From Archegozetes longisetosus (Eukaryota; Arthropoda; Arachnida; Sarcoptiformes; Trhypochthoniidae): DNA of 64,000 nt. The notes beneath the pieces are model-generated. The model ran no database searches, was not told where the DNA came from, and saw only the letters and a list, made by a program, of their open reading frames with translations. The stretch spans positions 4,884,573-4,948,572 of the forward strand of contig JAEMBT020000004.1 of NCBI GenBank assembly GCA_018873245.2, given 5' to 3'. The translations under genes and the position numbers were made by a program. Positions 47,301-60,480 of the stretch are shown here, in pieces. The first letter of the stretch is position 1; every line of letters begins with the position of its first letter.

Positions 47301-49051
47301 GTTGATTCAGTTTAGCGTTAAGTCTATTCGATTAAGATGAAAAATGCAAGTTTAGTATTTGAGAGCAAAGCTAATTTATATAAATAGAACTTGACCAAGT
47401 TTTAAATTATAAAAATCTTAAAAACTAACTTTTGACAGACAGTCCAAGTCAGAATAGTTGAAAAATGCTATTTTTCTTTATGGTTATCTCTATTATGTGA
47501 GAGATAGTTGTATTTTTCATAAGACTACTAAATCTGGTCAATCTTTATCGGAAACAAGTGACAATATTTCATACTTTGCCTTAAAGCTTATGGAGTAGAT
47601 GTTTTCTCGATCAGATGAGTTTACCATTTAATATAGTTTCTTGTAAAGGCGCTAATTTTCAATGAATTAAATCACAATTCTACAATTCTTACTCAATTTG
47701 CATTAAGATTGCAAAATCAATAGGAAGGTTCAATAGAAGTATAAAACTTAATTAATAAGGATTACCCGAACAAGTCTTAAATAATCAATAGTATAGTTTG
47801 TTTTCCTAAACAGAATTAATTTTTGCTTTTCATAGTTTTAGGATAATATGGAAAAATGTTCAAATTTCACTTTATAACTGCTTTCACTTTTTCAGTTGAA
47901 TGTTATCACTTGACTATTGAATGATTTGAATTTCAAATTAAGCGGTTATAAAGTCTTAAATTTGTCGCTTTCAGTTTAGTCTTTTAATCGATCTTTTGGC
48001 TCTAGCTGGAAACGTCTCATCACTTATGACCTAAATACATGTTAACCTTGTTTTAATTCAATTTAATTAGAAGCCAAATTTCAGATTAGTTTATGGACTA
48101 ACTACTCATTCTAGAATATGACAATCTCTTGGCATAAATTTTCAATATTAATTATTTGCTGGTTTCAATAGATGATGAAAAAACTCAACACATAAAACTC
48201 TAATTAGTGACTGATAAGTTAGATGTAGTAAACAATTACTGCAGCACATGAAACACAGTTGAACTAATTGAACATAAGAATTTATCTGACGTTTTAGTAG
48301 TCTTGCAAATGGTTAGAACACATAATTATGACAATTGCTTTGTATATGAATCATTTGGTTTTGGTCATACGATTTTACTATTGAAAATAAATTCAATTTA
48401 GTCTATTTTTCTGTTTTAAATCAACTATTGTTTCTGTTGTGTTGAATGCACTTGACAATAACAGCATTGATGCATTAAGTAATATTTGACAATCAATATC
48501 CGCATAGAGTTTGTGAATGCGTGCATCAAATACAACAGAGCCTACATTGCATTACTGAATGGAGTCACTCATCATCTCATAACAAATTATAATAACAATA
48601 GTTAACAATGACCAGAATGTGTTAGCTCAACCTCTCTCAACTCGTCAGTTGCTTTATTTTCAAAACTATGTTAAGTTTTATTAATTCGATTATCTATAGT
48701 GTGATTATATTAGAATCAAGTTTTTCAAAATATTTCAATTTGACTTTGAGTTTTAGATTTGCTCTCAATCGATTGCTATTAATCATTGTTGCATTGCTTG
48801 AAATAAATTAGAAAAGTTTTCAATTATTCATTTGAGACGATTGGCAATAAAAGTAATTATAGTTATGGTTTTGTCGTTTATCTGAACAAAGTATTTTTCC
48901 TACTTAAATAGCATTAATGTATTACTATTAACAAGCATTGACAACATGAATAGTTAACCCCAACTCTATAAACAAAAGGCAAAAATGAGTTTTTCTTGTG
49001 CACTATTCTGAATAGATGCACAAGAAAGAGTAGAAGAGAAACAAGAAAAGA

Positions 49052-49071
49052 AGAGAGAGAGAGAGAGAGAG
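49052..49071. repeat. (GA)10 microsatellite
   Basis: Ten GA dinucleotides in purine-rich surroundings (about 49010-49071). Confidence 0.85.
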
Positions 49072-50330
49072 TGGCATCAATTTCGGTATTGTATTGAGTA
49101 CCACAATTGAGAAATAGAAATTTAATTCGTTGACTCGATCAACGATAGCATGTAAGCAAAATTGAATCGAATGAACGAACGAATAAATTAATGAGAAGAA
49201 AAGTGTTGATAATTTTGATGCAAACAACTGTATGGTTCAGTCTATTGAATTATGTTCACATAAAATCCGTACAATTAGAGGGACAACAAAGGAGACTTAG
49301 CTTAGAATCTGTGGGAATGCATAAATAGATTGTTGAAAAAGGTCCTAATCGCTGTTTTGCTGCCAAATAAAGAATTACTATATTTAGTTGTTGTATATCC
49401 AGTCAAACAAAAAGCAGGCATAGCAACAAAAGCAGACATAGCAACTAGAGTAAAGGTGTATCTAAGAGACAATTTATATATCTATTTAAGTACTATATCA
49501 ACAAACGCAAGTGTAATCAAACGTTTAATAGAAAATCATCCCTAAAGCATAGCAACTGGTTTTTCATCAGTTGTTTTCGGTATCTACACCTGGTTTTTGT
49601 TTGAATTACTATACAACAAAGTGCTTCCTAACAAATAATAGGGTTCTATCATCTGTTTAATTGCACGCATGAATATATCAGATGTAAGTTATTTATTCGG
49701 CTTGATTCTAGGCTTCGTAAATGAATTGGTTTGAATCAACTCTATTTGAAAAAGACTAATACAAGGGTCTGTTGACATTTAAGTGTCAGCAAATTTAAAT
49801 TAATAAGCTTTGAAATGTTAGAATAGCGAACATTAGGGTAGAAGTATCAGAGAAATGATGGCAATGCGCAAACGATCCCATTTGTACTGACTATTAAGGG
49901 TTGAAATCATTTATTGACTGTATATGAGAGTAAATTTTAATAAATGAATTAAGGACTGTTTGTTGATTTTAGGAGAATTGATTTAATTTATTTTGATCTC
50001 TATTTTCATGGTGAACTGAGTTTTATTCAATTGTAGTTCTCAGATGCTGGCAAATTATTTTACAGATAAAATCTATTTATAGTAATTGACTTTAATTTGA
50101 ATAAATCCTATTTAAACTCGAATAATCTGATAAAGTTTTTAAACAATGGTTTTAGTTATAAACTTTGAATCGATAATAACAAAGTGGTTGATTTTTCAAC
50201 TGTTATAAAATTTTGTCAATCAATTTAAATCAACTTTTGAAAATTTCTATACATTCTCTCTTAATATTCTGAACGGTCCTAAAGAATTATGAGAAAATTC
50301 TTTTGATAAACGCATAAAAGCTTAGAGTTT

Positions 50331-50396
50331 AAAATAAATAAAATAAAATAAATGAAATGAAATAAAAGAAATAAATGAAATGAAATAAAAGAAATC
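50331..50396. repeat. AAATA/AAATG low-complexity array
   Basis: Purine-plus-T array of AAATA, AAATG and AAAAG units. A longer word, ATAAATGAAATGAAATAAAA, is duplicated in tandem. Confidence 0.85.
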
Positions 50397-51668
50397 TGTG
50401 CTGAAGGGACTTGAAAAAACATTACTGTAATCCTAAGGGGCAAGAAGCGTAAATGTGCGCGAAATATAAATAATTTAATAATAAATCAACTCTAGTTCTG
50501 TTGGAATAACTTATGAAAAAGAAGGAAAAACTATTTTTCCAATTCTACTCCATATAAGATTTAACGAGTTTTAACATTAAATCTTCAATGGCCAAAGATC
50601 TCAGACATCCCTAACAGGCTTTTACCATTAGTTTCTCATCTCTAACCATTGCTTCAATTGTTGATAAACTGTTGAAAAGATAACTTTTAAGTTTAATTGT
50701 GTCAATGTGCTGAGAATGTGGTCATTTGATGGTTGTGTGTATAGTATTTGTAGCGCTTTTTGGAATGAGGTTTGTTTAGGTTGTTGTAAGTGTGTTTGAT
50801 TCTTTGGATTTGCTATCGATAATAAGAATCTTAAACAGAAGATGATGCGTGAGATAAGTTAGTTGAATGTTAAGAAAAACGCTGACTCGCAACGCGAAAT
50901 AAATATTAGAAAGGTGGCAAATGCTAAAAACAAATCTTGTAGAATCATACTTAGGCTATATTAATATAAATTGGTCTATCAAACAACTTGACAGTTTCCC
51001 CACTAAACAGTCTCTACCAGTCTTTTAATAACAGTTCTCTTCTTAAATTCATCTATTCATCTCTTATTTTCACAATTATTCGCTTTTACCATCTTTTTTA
51101 CTATCTTTTTCTACATTGAAATGGTTGGCTCAGAAAACACTGATTTCATGATAGGACAGAAATGAAAGAGATTATCAATGATTCAGTAAATATGATTTGA
51201 TGCGCCTTTTGTTGAATAGAAAATGCAATTTCTTATCTTTTACGATATATTCATATTTAGATGACATTTGCATTTGTCATTTGAAAGGTAGTCAATTTTA
51301 AAATTTACCTAAAAATCTTGTACAGAGTAATGAATTAGTGGACATTTGGAAACTGATTGAGATAATTATTTGCTGTTTAGCAGATTTTGATCTTTAAAGA
51401 TAATGAGCGGTCAAATTTGCGGAAGTAATTATATAATGAGCAAAATGACTTGCAAATTGAAGATGTGAGCTTTAATCAGCAAAAAGACCGCTTTAGAAAT
51501 AAGTCGGATCCAACTAAGTCAGATCCAACTAAACGAAGATCCCGCTAAAACAAGATCTAATAAACATAGACTATTTTAGTTTGATAGTTGATTTAAAGCT
51601 TTGAGTAAAAACCAGGCATTTCTTCTAAAACTTAATCGTAATATATATTTCGATATTCACTCCAACAA

Positions 51669-53075
51669 CTATGATTTGATTCGATAATATAGTAGATTAT
51701 AAATAAAGGAAGTCCTTCGATGCCATCTTTGATCACTTAGTTGTATGAACAAGACTCGAAGATCATTATAATACAAACAATACTGTAATAGTATGAATAA
51801 AACAATAATTGGAAGCCTTATAATAGACTTTTTTGATGAATAACCAGCAGATGATGAAAGAAAATTGTCATTCGTATGTTGGGTTTGGGTGACAGATTGA
51901 GTCGTAGAACTAAACAAATCGTCATTGTTAGGATCACTTCTATCTTGATCGCTATTTAAAACATTCACAGTTGGTCTCAGATATGCCGCACTTTCTTTTG
52001 ACATTTGAGTCACTGAAACCGTTTTAGGCAAGGTTACACGAGTTGGAGTAATTATAGATGTAGTTCTTGAAAATTCTAGCCTCGACTTACTATCAGACTG
52101 TTGAGATTCTAAAGGAACTGGTGCCGCATCACTTGATAGGGTCTCTGTGGCGTAGTTTCTGGTCATAGCCTGATTTCTGTACAAAAGCTCACTATTGCTA
52201 ATGCACTGTGTTTGTTCATTTAGCTCACTTTCATCTTGTCTAACTGAAGAGTCGTCACTATCTAATAAATTGCAAGAATCGTAACACAGCCACTGATCAG
52301 CATATGGTATGACAGGTGTAATCGATGGGTTGTAAGGTATGTTGGGATCTGTTAATTGATTAATAATGTTTAATATCTGATGTACGGATAGAAGCTCAAT
52401 AACCCTTGATAGCAACAAGAAAAGGCCGCTACTATGTCAATTCTCCTCGTGATGCAAGCCGATTTGCTGCTAAATTTGACTTCTAATTTGCTTTGATTAC
52501 TATGAAATAAGTTTATTTACATCGGACATATTATGGTCTGATGGATAACATCCTGTGACAATGCATCATTTCTGGTTGCTATCAGCGATTATTAAGTTTT
52601 TGAGTGTATAAACTATAATAATTATTAATGACGCTAAAGCAAAATATCGAGCAAAGCAGAAAAATAGAAAACTTTCAGGCGTTAGTTGAAGTCAAACTAA
52701 AAACTACTGATAACTAAAGAACCAAATAATAATAAGACATAAACATAAACAAGAATGAGCTATGTCAAGCGAAAGAGTATAAATGATTTGAACTTTGCTG
52801 CTGTAGGGCTTGCTCTAAGATATACTTTTATATGCAAAGACTATTATTGATATGAGAGAAGCGTAACAAATCGATATTTATTGCATTAATTATGCTATGA
52901 TTGGCTTACCTATGCATAAGAAGACAGGCTCTCCCGCATACTGCCCTTTTCCGTAAGGATGAAGATGAGGGCATCGCTGTTCAACGCGTTCACAGAACGA
53001 TCGGCAAGGCCTTATTGGAACTCCATTTATGTGAAATGGCACTAACATCGAACAAACCCAATCTCGATAGACTTT
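51669..53075 (-). CDS. mid1: Mid1/NALF-type NALCN channel accessory protein, C-terminal part
   Basis: NALF1/FAM155, fly Mid1 and worm NLF-1 are frizzled-like Cys-rich membrane proteins that bring the sodium-leak channel NALCN to the neuronal surface. Two exons are visible on the minus strand: 53075-52910 and 52348-51669 (phase 1). The first reads YRDWVCSMLVPFHINGVPI, PCRSFCERVEQRCPHLHPYG and QYAGEPVFLC. Across the junction it continues DPNIPYNPSITPV with CYDSC, the conserved Cys pattern of the domain. A low-complexity Ser/Thr linker leads to a C-terminal hydrophobic segment (IIRLPIIVLFILLQYCLYY) and a short tail. The upstream Cys-rich exons are not found in the 10.9 kb to the right, so the gene is 5'-partial here or has a very long intron. 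Confidence 0.85.
52383..52608 (+). mobile_element. TIR element family, copy B
   Basis: About 226 bp in the Mid1/NALF intron, ending 35 bp from the splice acceptor of the last exon. Left end CTTGATAGCAACAAGAAAAG; right end GGTTGCTATCAGCGATTATT then AAGTTTTTGAGTG. The two ends are complementary over about 30 bp with gaps. The interior matches copies A and C. Confidence 0.75.
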
Positions 53076-55190
53076 CTGAAAAAAATCAGAATAAACTCTA
53101 GATTCAAATGCATTAAGTTGTAAACAGTGTGACAAAAACCAAAAGACTAGTCATAACTCTAGATAAGAACTATCATAAAAGGGGCAGTTTTGACGCATTT
53201 TTATATAAGTTTTTTCTTATTCAATAATTCATGGAAACTTTATCAGATAACTTGCATTTTATTTTCTATGTGATAAGATTTCTAGTTGCAAACTATTAAA
53301 GACTAGTGTCATCAACAGTTAGAAGTAGTTGTAGTCTTATTGAATATTTTATTAGGACTCATATAGAGCTGAAAAATGTTATGAGGCATACATTGTATCC
53401 TAACAGGTCATCGATTTATTTAGCGAAAATTATTTCTTATTAAAACATTCTTTTTTAAGAAACGGATAAAATAGATTATTTATGAATTGCATGCTTATGT
53501 AGATTTTACTGATCAATATTCAATCATTTAATGCACGAAATGCCCAAGCAATCAATTTCTATCAATTTTTTGTCATTTTTCAATTAATGGCACAATTTTT
53601 TAACCTGGAATTGCACGCCTCATCACAAAACTTGTTTTCCATAATTTTCACCAATCAAAAAAGAAGGAAAATTCAAATATTATTTTAGAAAGTTTGTAAC
53701 ATAATATTTTAGAAAAATTGTGCTATTTGTAGATAATAGATTGAATTCTGTTCTATAAGAATAATAAATCACATCTATAATGGGTTATAATGGGTTTCGC
53801 TGAAATAATTTTGCTATAGCTTGATTATAAATTAAATTTTTTTATTATATATTCGCGTTGGAGGTGAGATGGCTGTTATTCAAATGAAGATTTTCTTTAA
53901 TAAACATCATATTTTAGTATATAAGATGATAAAACATAATCTAGATAAGTATAGGAAAATATATTCCCAGATTTGTGTTTTCGAAATATTCTGGTAATAA
54001 ATCTCAATCACTGAACTATCTTATTCTAGCGTAAATTTCCTTTCCATTCATATGACTTACATTAAATTCAGTCTTAGTTCAATTTTATTGGTCTATAAGA
54101 GGGGATCAAATTATATTAATACATTTCTGTATTTTTTGCGTACAAGTATGTAAAAAATTTGGTTCTGAGCCAATTTTTGATTGGGAAAAATTAAATTAGT
54201 CAAGATAACTATGACACTCTAGAGCTAAAAATGCAGTTTAGTTGACTTGCGAGCTCGAGTCATCAACGTTATTAAATTAGTGAGATTTTAGTCAAAATCA
54301 TCAAAGTACTCTATACTCATACATTATGTTTAATTAATTGTATAAAATGTTAGTGAAGCTCTCTTTTGGAATCAAAATATACATTTTTGTTTTATTAAGT
54401 AGAATAAAAGTTAGAATTTCTAAAACAAACCCCAACCGTGAGTCTACTTGACATTAATTACGAGAAAAAATCAACAAATAAATATCACATAAACATTTCC
54501 AAAACAGTGTTGGTATCTACAATGTTCTGACTGTTCTGGGAATATAGAATATGAAATGACATAGTATATTATGAGCAATTATTTGATGAAAGCATATTTC
54601 AAATGTTTATGTACTTAATCAGTATTCCAATAAACACCAATTTTTCAATAAATTTTCTCCCTTTCTATCACAAATACATTGATCGTCAAGTTAATCGAGA
54701 CAATTTTAGTTATCATTTCGTATAACCAGAGATGCATATTTTTAATTGATTTGATTTTTAAGCATTAGAAGTTTAAATAAAGCATAAGTTAATGCTGAAA
54801 ACATGAATTAATCAAATATTCACTTATGTTCTCCTAAAAAATATTGTTAAACCAATTTTCAGGCTATTCAATGTTTAAGTTTTGATATGAAACTTTTACT
54901 TATAACCTAGATAGAGCTCTCTAATGCAAAACTAAATGAAACAAAAAGTGTTACGATTTTCGTAAAAGACACTTTCCTGTCATACACTAAACCTTTATTG
55001 AACTTTTTGTAATTATTTGGAAGCAATTATTTTCGTTACAATTGGTGAAAAGCGAACTTAATCAACAAATTATAATCACTTAATTCGATAACTAATTTGT
55101 TTGAATAACGTCTTTTATTTTTTTAATCATTAGCTTGTCTTAATTGAAGTTGTGTAACGCTCTTTCTTCAATATGACTTATCTTTCTTTT

Positions 55191-55266
55191 ATTCTTCCTT
55201 CACCCATTCTTTCATCCATTCTTTCATTCATTCTTTCACTCATTTTTTCACTCATTTTTTCATTTG
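55191..55266. repeat. TTCTTTCA(C/T)CCA-type array
   Basis: Roughly six 12-bp units built on CATTCTTTCATT or CATTTTTTCACT, pyrimidine-rich on the plus strand. Confidence 0.85.
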
Positions 55267-58200
55267 GATTTATTTTGCTTACAACGAATTTTCAAACTAA
55301 AAGCCTTATTAGTCTGAAATTACTCACTTAAGTTTGAAAATTTTTTATTCACTCAACGATTTTTAAACTGAAATTCTGTGAAATTCCTTAAAAGTAAATT
55401 AATATTTTTCTTTTTAAAAAATATTTTAATATCTTTGGATATTTTTCCAAATAATTATATATAAAATTGATTTTAGAATAAGAATTTATCATCTAACTAA
55501 AAAATAGTTAATACAAATGAAAGTGATAAGGAAGTAAAGCTAATAGAAAATTCAGTTGAGCTGAAGACCAATGAACAGATCGAGTATAAGAATAATATGA
55601 GAACTCGTTTCTCTGATAGTCAAGCAAATGGTACAAAATCAGTAGCGAATCACTGGTGAAGGACATATTTGCTCGAGTCAACAATACTGTACTGACTTCT
55701 AAACTGCAACATAAACTTATCGATCCTATAGCCTAAATCTGGTACATAATTTCCGTTGCCTAATAACGCTTATGAAATGAAACGTTAAGACAAGAAACTT
55801 TTACTTTTAACTTGTTCACTCAGATAATTGTTGATTGAACTATATAATTTCATACCTGAATACCTTTAAATTATCCGAGGTAAACATTTCATATAGAGAT
55901 GAATTGATAGCTTTAGTATCTTTAATAATAATGTGCACTCCATTGGTTTGTGAGTGTCACCAATAGTCTAAGACTGTAACCAAACTTTCGACTTTAGTAC
56001 CTGCATTGGCAAATAAAACTGCTTCAATGCATACACGATTGACTGATTTAGTTGTTAAACCTCTTTTATCGATACTTTGAGAGACTTTGGATGAGCTAAG
56101 AATTGGTATAATATTGGAATTGTATGAGTCAATTAAACTAGAGAATGCATTGAAATGGTAGATTGTTGTACTTAATGAAGTGAATTGTATATTTTGGTTG
56201 AGAATAATTATTTATTCAAACGCTTATTTTAAGAGACTCTATAACTGCAATAACTAAATATTGGACTTTGGCTCGCAACAAATAAAATAACCCCAACTAA
56301 GAAGACTAGTGAAGAACAATAAGGCTAAAACAACTGGTATTCAATAGAGTCAGCAAATCATGGATTTGTTGTAAACGTCAGCAGAAGACAAGACATGTCT
56401 CTAAAAAAATATTTTCACTCAAACTGCTTTAGTTTATTGGAATTCTCTGTAAACTTGATTCGAAATATAACTGAAAATAAATTTAATAAATATATATTCA
56501 TTTATATATTTCATAAATATGCAAATGATTTCATGAATATTTTATTAGGAGATGATAATAATGGCAATCTTCTACATTTTGACGAACAAATAAAATATTA
56601 TTTAAGTGTAACAAATGCCTAAGGCTTAAGAATGAATACAATAGCTAAATGGTGACGAGCCAAATGATTGCTGTAAAAAACTACCTCATATCGTGTTAAA
56701 TAGCATATAATAATTCAGATTAACTCTACTTTCCCAATACAATTCTTTCTACTTATAAACTTATTTTATATTAGCTTCTCGTCAAATCTCAGTCAATCTT
56801 CATAAACCTTTGCTAATCGACTCGACGTCAATTATAAATTAGTCTAAATTAAGGCATCGCTCAAACAATTAAGTGATCCTAATTAAACAAATCTCTTTTC
56901 ATTGGACTATCCTTTTCTTACTCTTGGATTTGATAAAATTATCCAATTCTTTCGGTTAAATATTTAGATCAAACGGCAGAGCACCAGAAGCTTAGAAGAA
57001 TATTAGCATAAAGATTCAAATTATTTAAAATCAAAATTACTGAACAAATGACAGTCAGTGCACTTAAGCTTTACAGCTTAAAAGCAAAGTATAAAGATTA
57101 TTTTTCGAATTGCTTTTTTCACTCGTTAAAAATTAAAATCAAATTATATAAAAATTCAAGACATTACTATATGACAAGTTGGTTGTTATATTATCAAAAC
57201 ACTTGTTAAGATTAACAAAAGTTAAGACAATCTAATCTACTCAAAGTTTTTTAATACTATTTTTAAAATAAATTTTATTCAAGATATTGTATTTGGCGAG
57301 AATGCTGTTTCAAAGTTGATTTATGCGTTAACTTTTAGGGTCGATCTATCACTAAATTTTGCGTCTCTAACTCAACATATCCGACACTTCTATGCTTAAC
57401 AATAGTATCTTATTATAAGAACTTGGAAGGAATCTCTCAAGATTCAGGTATAACTCAATTTGTCGGTATTCTTTACAGTTGAATTATATAGAAATCCGAA
57501 ATCATCTTTCGAATCTATGAAAGCTTACTATCCAACAGCAAAAGTTGCCCAAATATGATTTGAAGATGTCTGAATCATGATTAATAATAAACACTGTTAT
57601 TTAAACGTTTTATATATTTTATAAGTTGCATGCTCTTACTTTTCTTATTGTCTTTTTTTTCAAAATGATGATGATTTTTGAATTTTTTATTTACCTATTT
57701 AATTATTAACGAAGTTTCTTTGAGACAAACATTTAGTAATTTTTAAAAACATAAAATGATTCTGATTGATTATGATCTTTCCTATTTATTTATACAGCTA
57801 TAAGTAGAGCACTTTGAGCGAATAATCAAACACTTTATTTAATTTTGACTGCATTTTCATTTTGAAGGCTTCACTTGATTTTACTTGAAGTTGAAATTTC
57901 ATCTGAAATTTATTTAAAGCGAATTGATTCATTTTTGTGAGTATAATTTAAAAGAAAATCAGTTGAAGGGATTTTCATTTATAATTCCTTTTTTATCGTG
58001 ACTTAATTGACTCTCAAATTGTTGTAAGATTTACTCTGAAGCAAACAATACGGATTCGATATTAAGTTTCTAAAGACTTAAACCAAGTTTTACGTTCAAA
58101 TACAAGTGATTTTACTTTCTATTCATAAGATAATTGAATGGATATTTGAGAAATATTGGAATAATATTTGGAAAGTGGAAAGAATAGAAAATAGAAAATT

Positions 58201-60395
58201 TGATGATAAAACGTTTTGAATAGATGTGAGCCCGAATCAGAGTAAATTGAGTAAAGCGTTGGCAGCAACAATATGTGATGAAATAGCATCCAAATTAGCC
58301 ATATTTGCAAGTTAGATCAAAATTAGCTTACAACAATTTCGTTTTCATATAAACCTTCGTTTAATTGGATACCAATTCTATTGTTTATACGATTTCTCAC
58401 TAAAAGTCAGACAGAAACGGATTTTGTTCAATTAGATCTTTGTTTACTTGTTTAGTGACAAAAATAATAATAACTTAGTGCTCGACTATAGAGTTGAAAC
58501 AAAAGTAATACCAAAGGACACATTTCTGAAACGATTGCACACATTTTCAGACAGTTTTTTAGTTTTTACAAAATAAATTAAATTCTCTGCCATAAGCAAT
58601 AAGCGATGATTTCAGTGATGGAAAGGCAAAGAAAACCTAAGTTATGGAAAAGGAAAGGCAATTCGGAATTGAGAATTCGGTCTTTGTATTTGATATATAG
58701 TGGAATAGTTGCTATGATACTCGAAGCTTGCTCGAGCAAACTGCACACAATCTATGGAGGCTTATATGTTACTGCATTGAAGGCAAAGCATCCATACCAT
58801 AGAACTTTGCTTTTAATTCTATGGCAAAGATATATTGAGGATATAGTAATGTTGGAAAAGAACAGAAAGTTGCGCCGATGTATATAAGTTATACAGTAGT
58901 GCACATCAATATATTAATGGAAGCGCATTAGATTCGGTAATGCAAATTGGCTATCATTACATTATCAAATGGTGTAGAGCACGATATACTCTACACTATA
59001 TATAAAGCTTACATTGAATGCCACATGATTTTCAGTAAAAAACTATTCTATAATTCACTCTTACCCTTACATAACATAATATTGAAGAAAATGCATCAAC
59101 TCAAACAGAAAATCAATAGGTAAAGGGGTCTCGATTTTCAAATAAATCACTGCACCATTTTGTTAAACACCTAAAATCCTTAAGGAGTTTATAACTAACT
59201 TTGTTATTATGAATTTTTATTTAGCGTATGTCACCACTTGCTGCTTTGAACACCAAAATCATTATTATAATAAATATGTGGTCCAATCTATTCTTCCGCA
59301 AAATACAAACACCCAATCGACAACTCTTAATTAACTACTTTTCTGCCAATTTTTATTATTATTTCTTCGAATGTTCTCAAATCTCTTCTAAAATTGATCA
59401 GGGAATTAATGTGAAGCTGTTTGTTTAAACAGTTATTGAATTTAGTTGTTGAAAACAAGCAGCGTAGGGACAGTGAGACCAAGGTTGTACAATTATTTTA
59501 TTAGATATAAGGATAGATCCATTTTATGCAATTTAATACATAATCTTATCAACAAAACAGCTTATCGGTTCAAATGCTATTGTGCAGTAAGTTTTGCTTC
59601 CGAATTGCCTGCAAACTTATTATACAGTCTTTTCAAAAAGGATCCAATCACTTGCCCATTAATGGTGATGATTATAAAAGAATATTGTCGATAATATTAT
59701 GAGGCCTATATTTTTTTGTAAAAATCAATTGAACCCTTCAGTCCTTGCTTTGACCAGTGGACCATTGATAGAATATAGAAAATGAGTAAAAACCTTATGT
59801 TTTTTGTTCAAAACTCATAACTGAGTTGGGAGATAAATCCCATAATTCATTTTTAACTCTTCAATTTTTTTATCGCTAAGCTATTGAACATCTACTCATA
59901 ACATGGATTTACTGAAAGCATTGTACTCAAACAATTGTGTTGTTGAAAAAAGAAAAATTTAGTCCAACATTATATTCGGTATTAATAAGAAAAATATATT
60001 CCCTTCACTGTCAGCAGATTGGGTGAATATCAACTCTTGACAACAAAGACTAGCTTTTATATGTGCTCCTCAATAACATTTTGTCACAATATTTCGACCT
60101 GATTTCAGGCATAGAAATCTGTGATCGAAAGAATCGAAACGTTCATATCTTATTTAAATACCGTTTATTCTACTTATACTGACCTTTTTGTCTGAATTTT
60201 TCTCATCACACATTTTTAAGTTACTCTTAGAGTGAATAGATTAGTGAATGGTTTAATTTTAATTTTGAAAACATAATTAACCAAAGAATCGATAGAGAAA
60301 GGAAAATTAGCTTTAGAATAGTTATTTTATTCAATCGATAAGAATTGGAAGCTGAAAATAGGGAAAAGGTATATACTTTATACGGTATATACAGT

Positions 60396-60480
60396 ATATT
60401 GTTGAGTGAGTGCTATTGTGTGCTATCTCTAATCAAAGTAACGTTCGAGATAGTACACAATAGTACTGATCCAACAATAT
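60396..60480 (+). ncRNA. Pre-miRNA-like hairpin
   Basis: Arms 60396-60429 and 60447-60480 (34 nt each) pair around a 17-nt loop. On the plus strand the stem has 29 Watson-Crick pairs, three G:U pairs and two nearby mismatches (an A:C and a G:G) toward the base. Arm length, loop size and mismatch position all fit an animal microRNA precursor of about 85 nt. The arms contain GTGCTATTGTGTGCTATCTC and GAGATAGTACACAATAGTAC. I do not recognise a known microRNA family. A small inverted-repeat transposon is the main alternative. Confidence 0.45.

Larger units (their letters stand above)
44316..51668. other. 7.3-kb gene-free region
   Basis: AT-rich sequence between the cyclase start and the Mid1/NALF stop. 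Open frames at 45539, 49003 and 49330 are short and compositionally simple. Simple repeats are present: TA/TG alternation at about 45579-45624, (GA)10 at 49052-49071 and an AAATA/AAATG array at 50331-50396. It should contain the cyclase promoter and distal regulatory sequence. Confidence 0.5.

Noticed and set aside
49003-49545. Open frames either side of the (GA)10 repeat
   Set aside because: One is largely repeat-encoded Ser/Leu; the other starts with TTG and contains a duplicated 18-mer.
56395-56622. 75-codon plus-strand ORF with ATG
   Set aside because: Ile/Asn/Lys/Phe bias expected of AT-rich chance frames.
58606-58887. 93-codon plus-strand ORF with ATG, Lys/Arg-rich
   Set aside because: No known family, no flanking exons, no second line of evidence; left as unannotated.
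58958-58990. Short hairpin with about 9-bp arms (GTGTAGAG/CTCTACAC)
   Set aside because: Too short to separate from background in AT-rich sequence.
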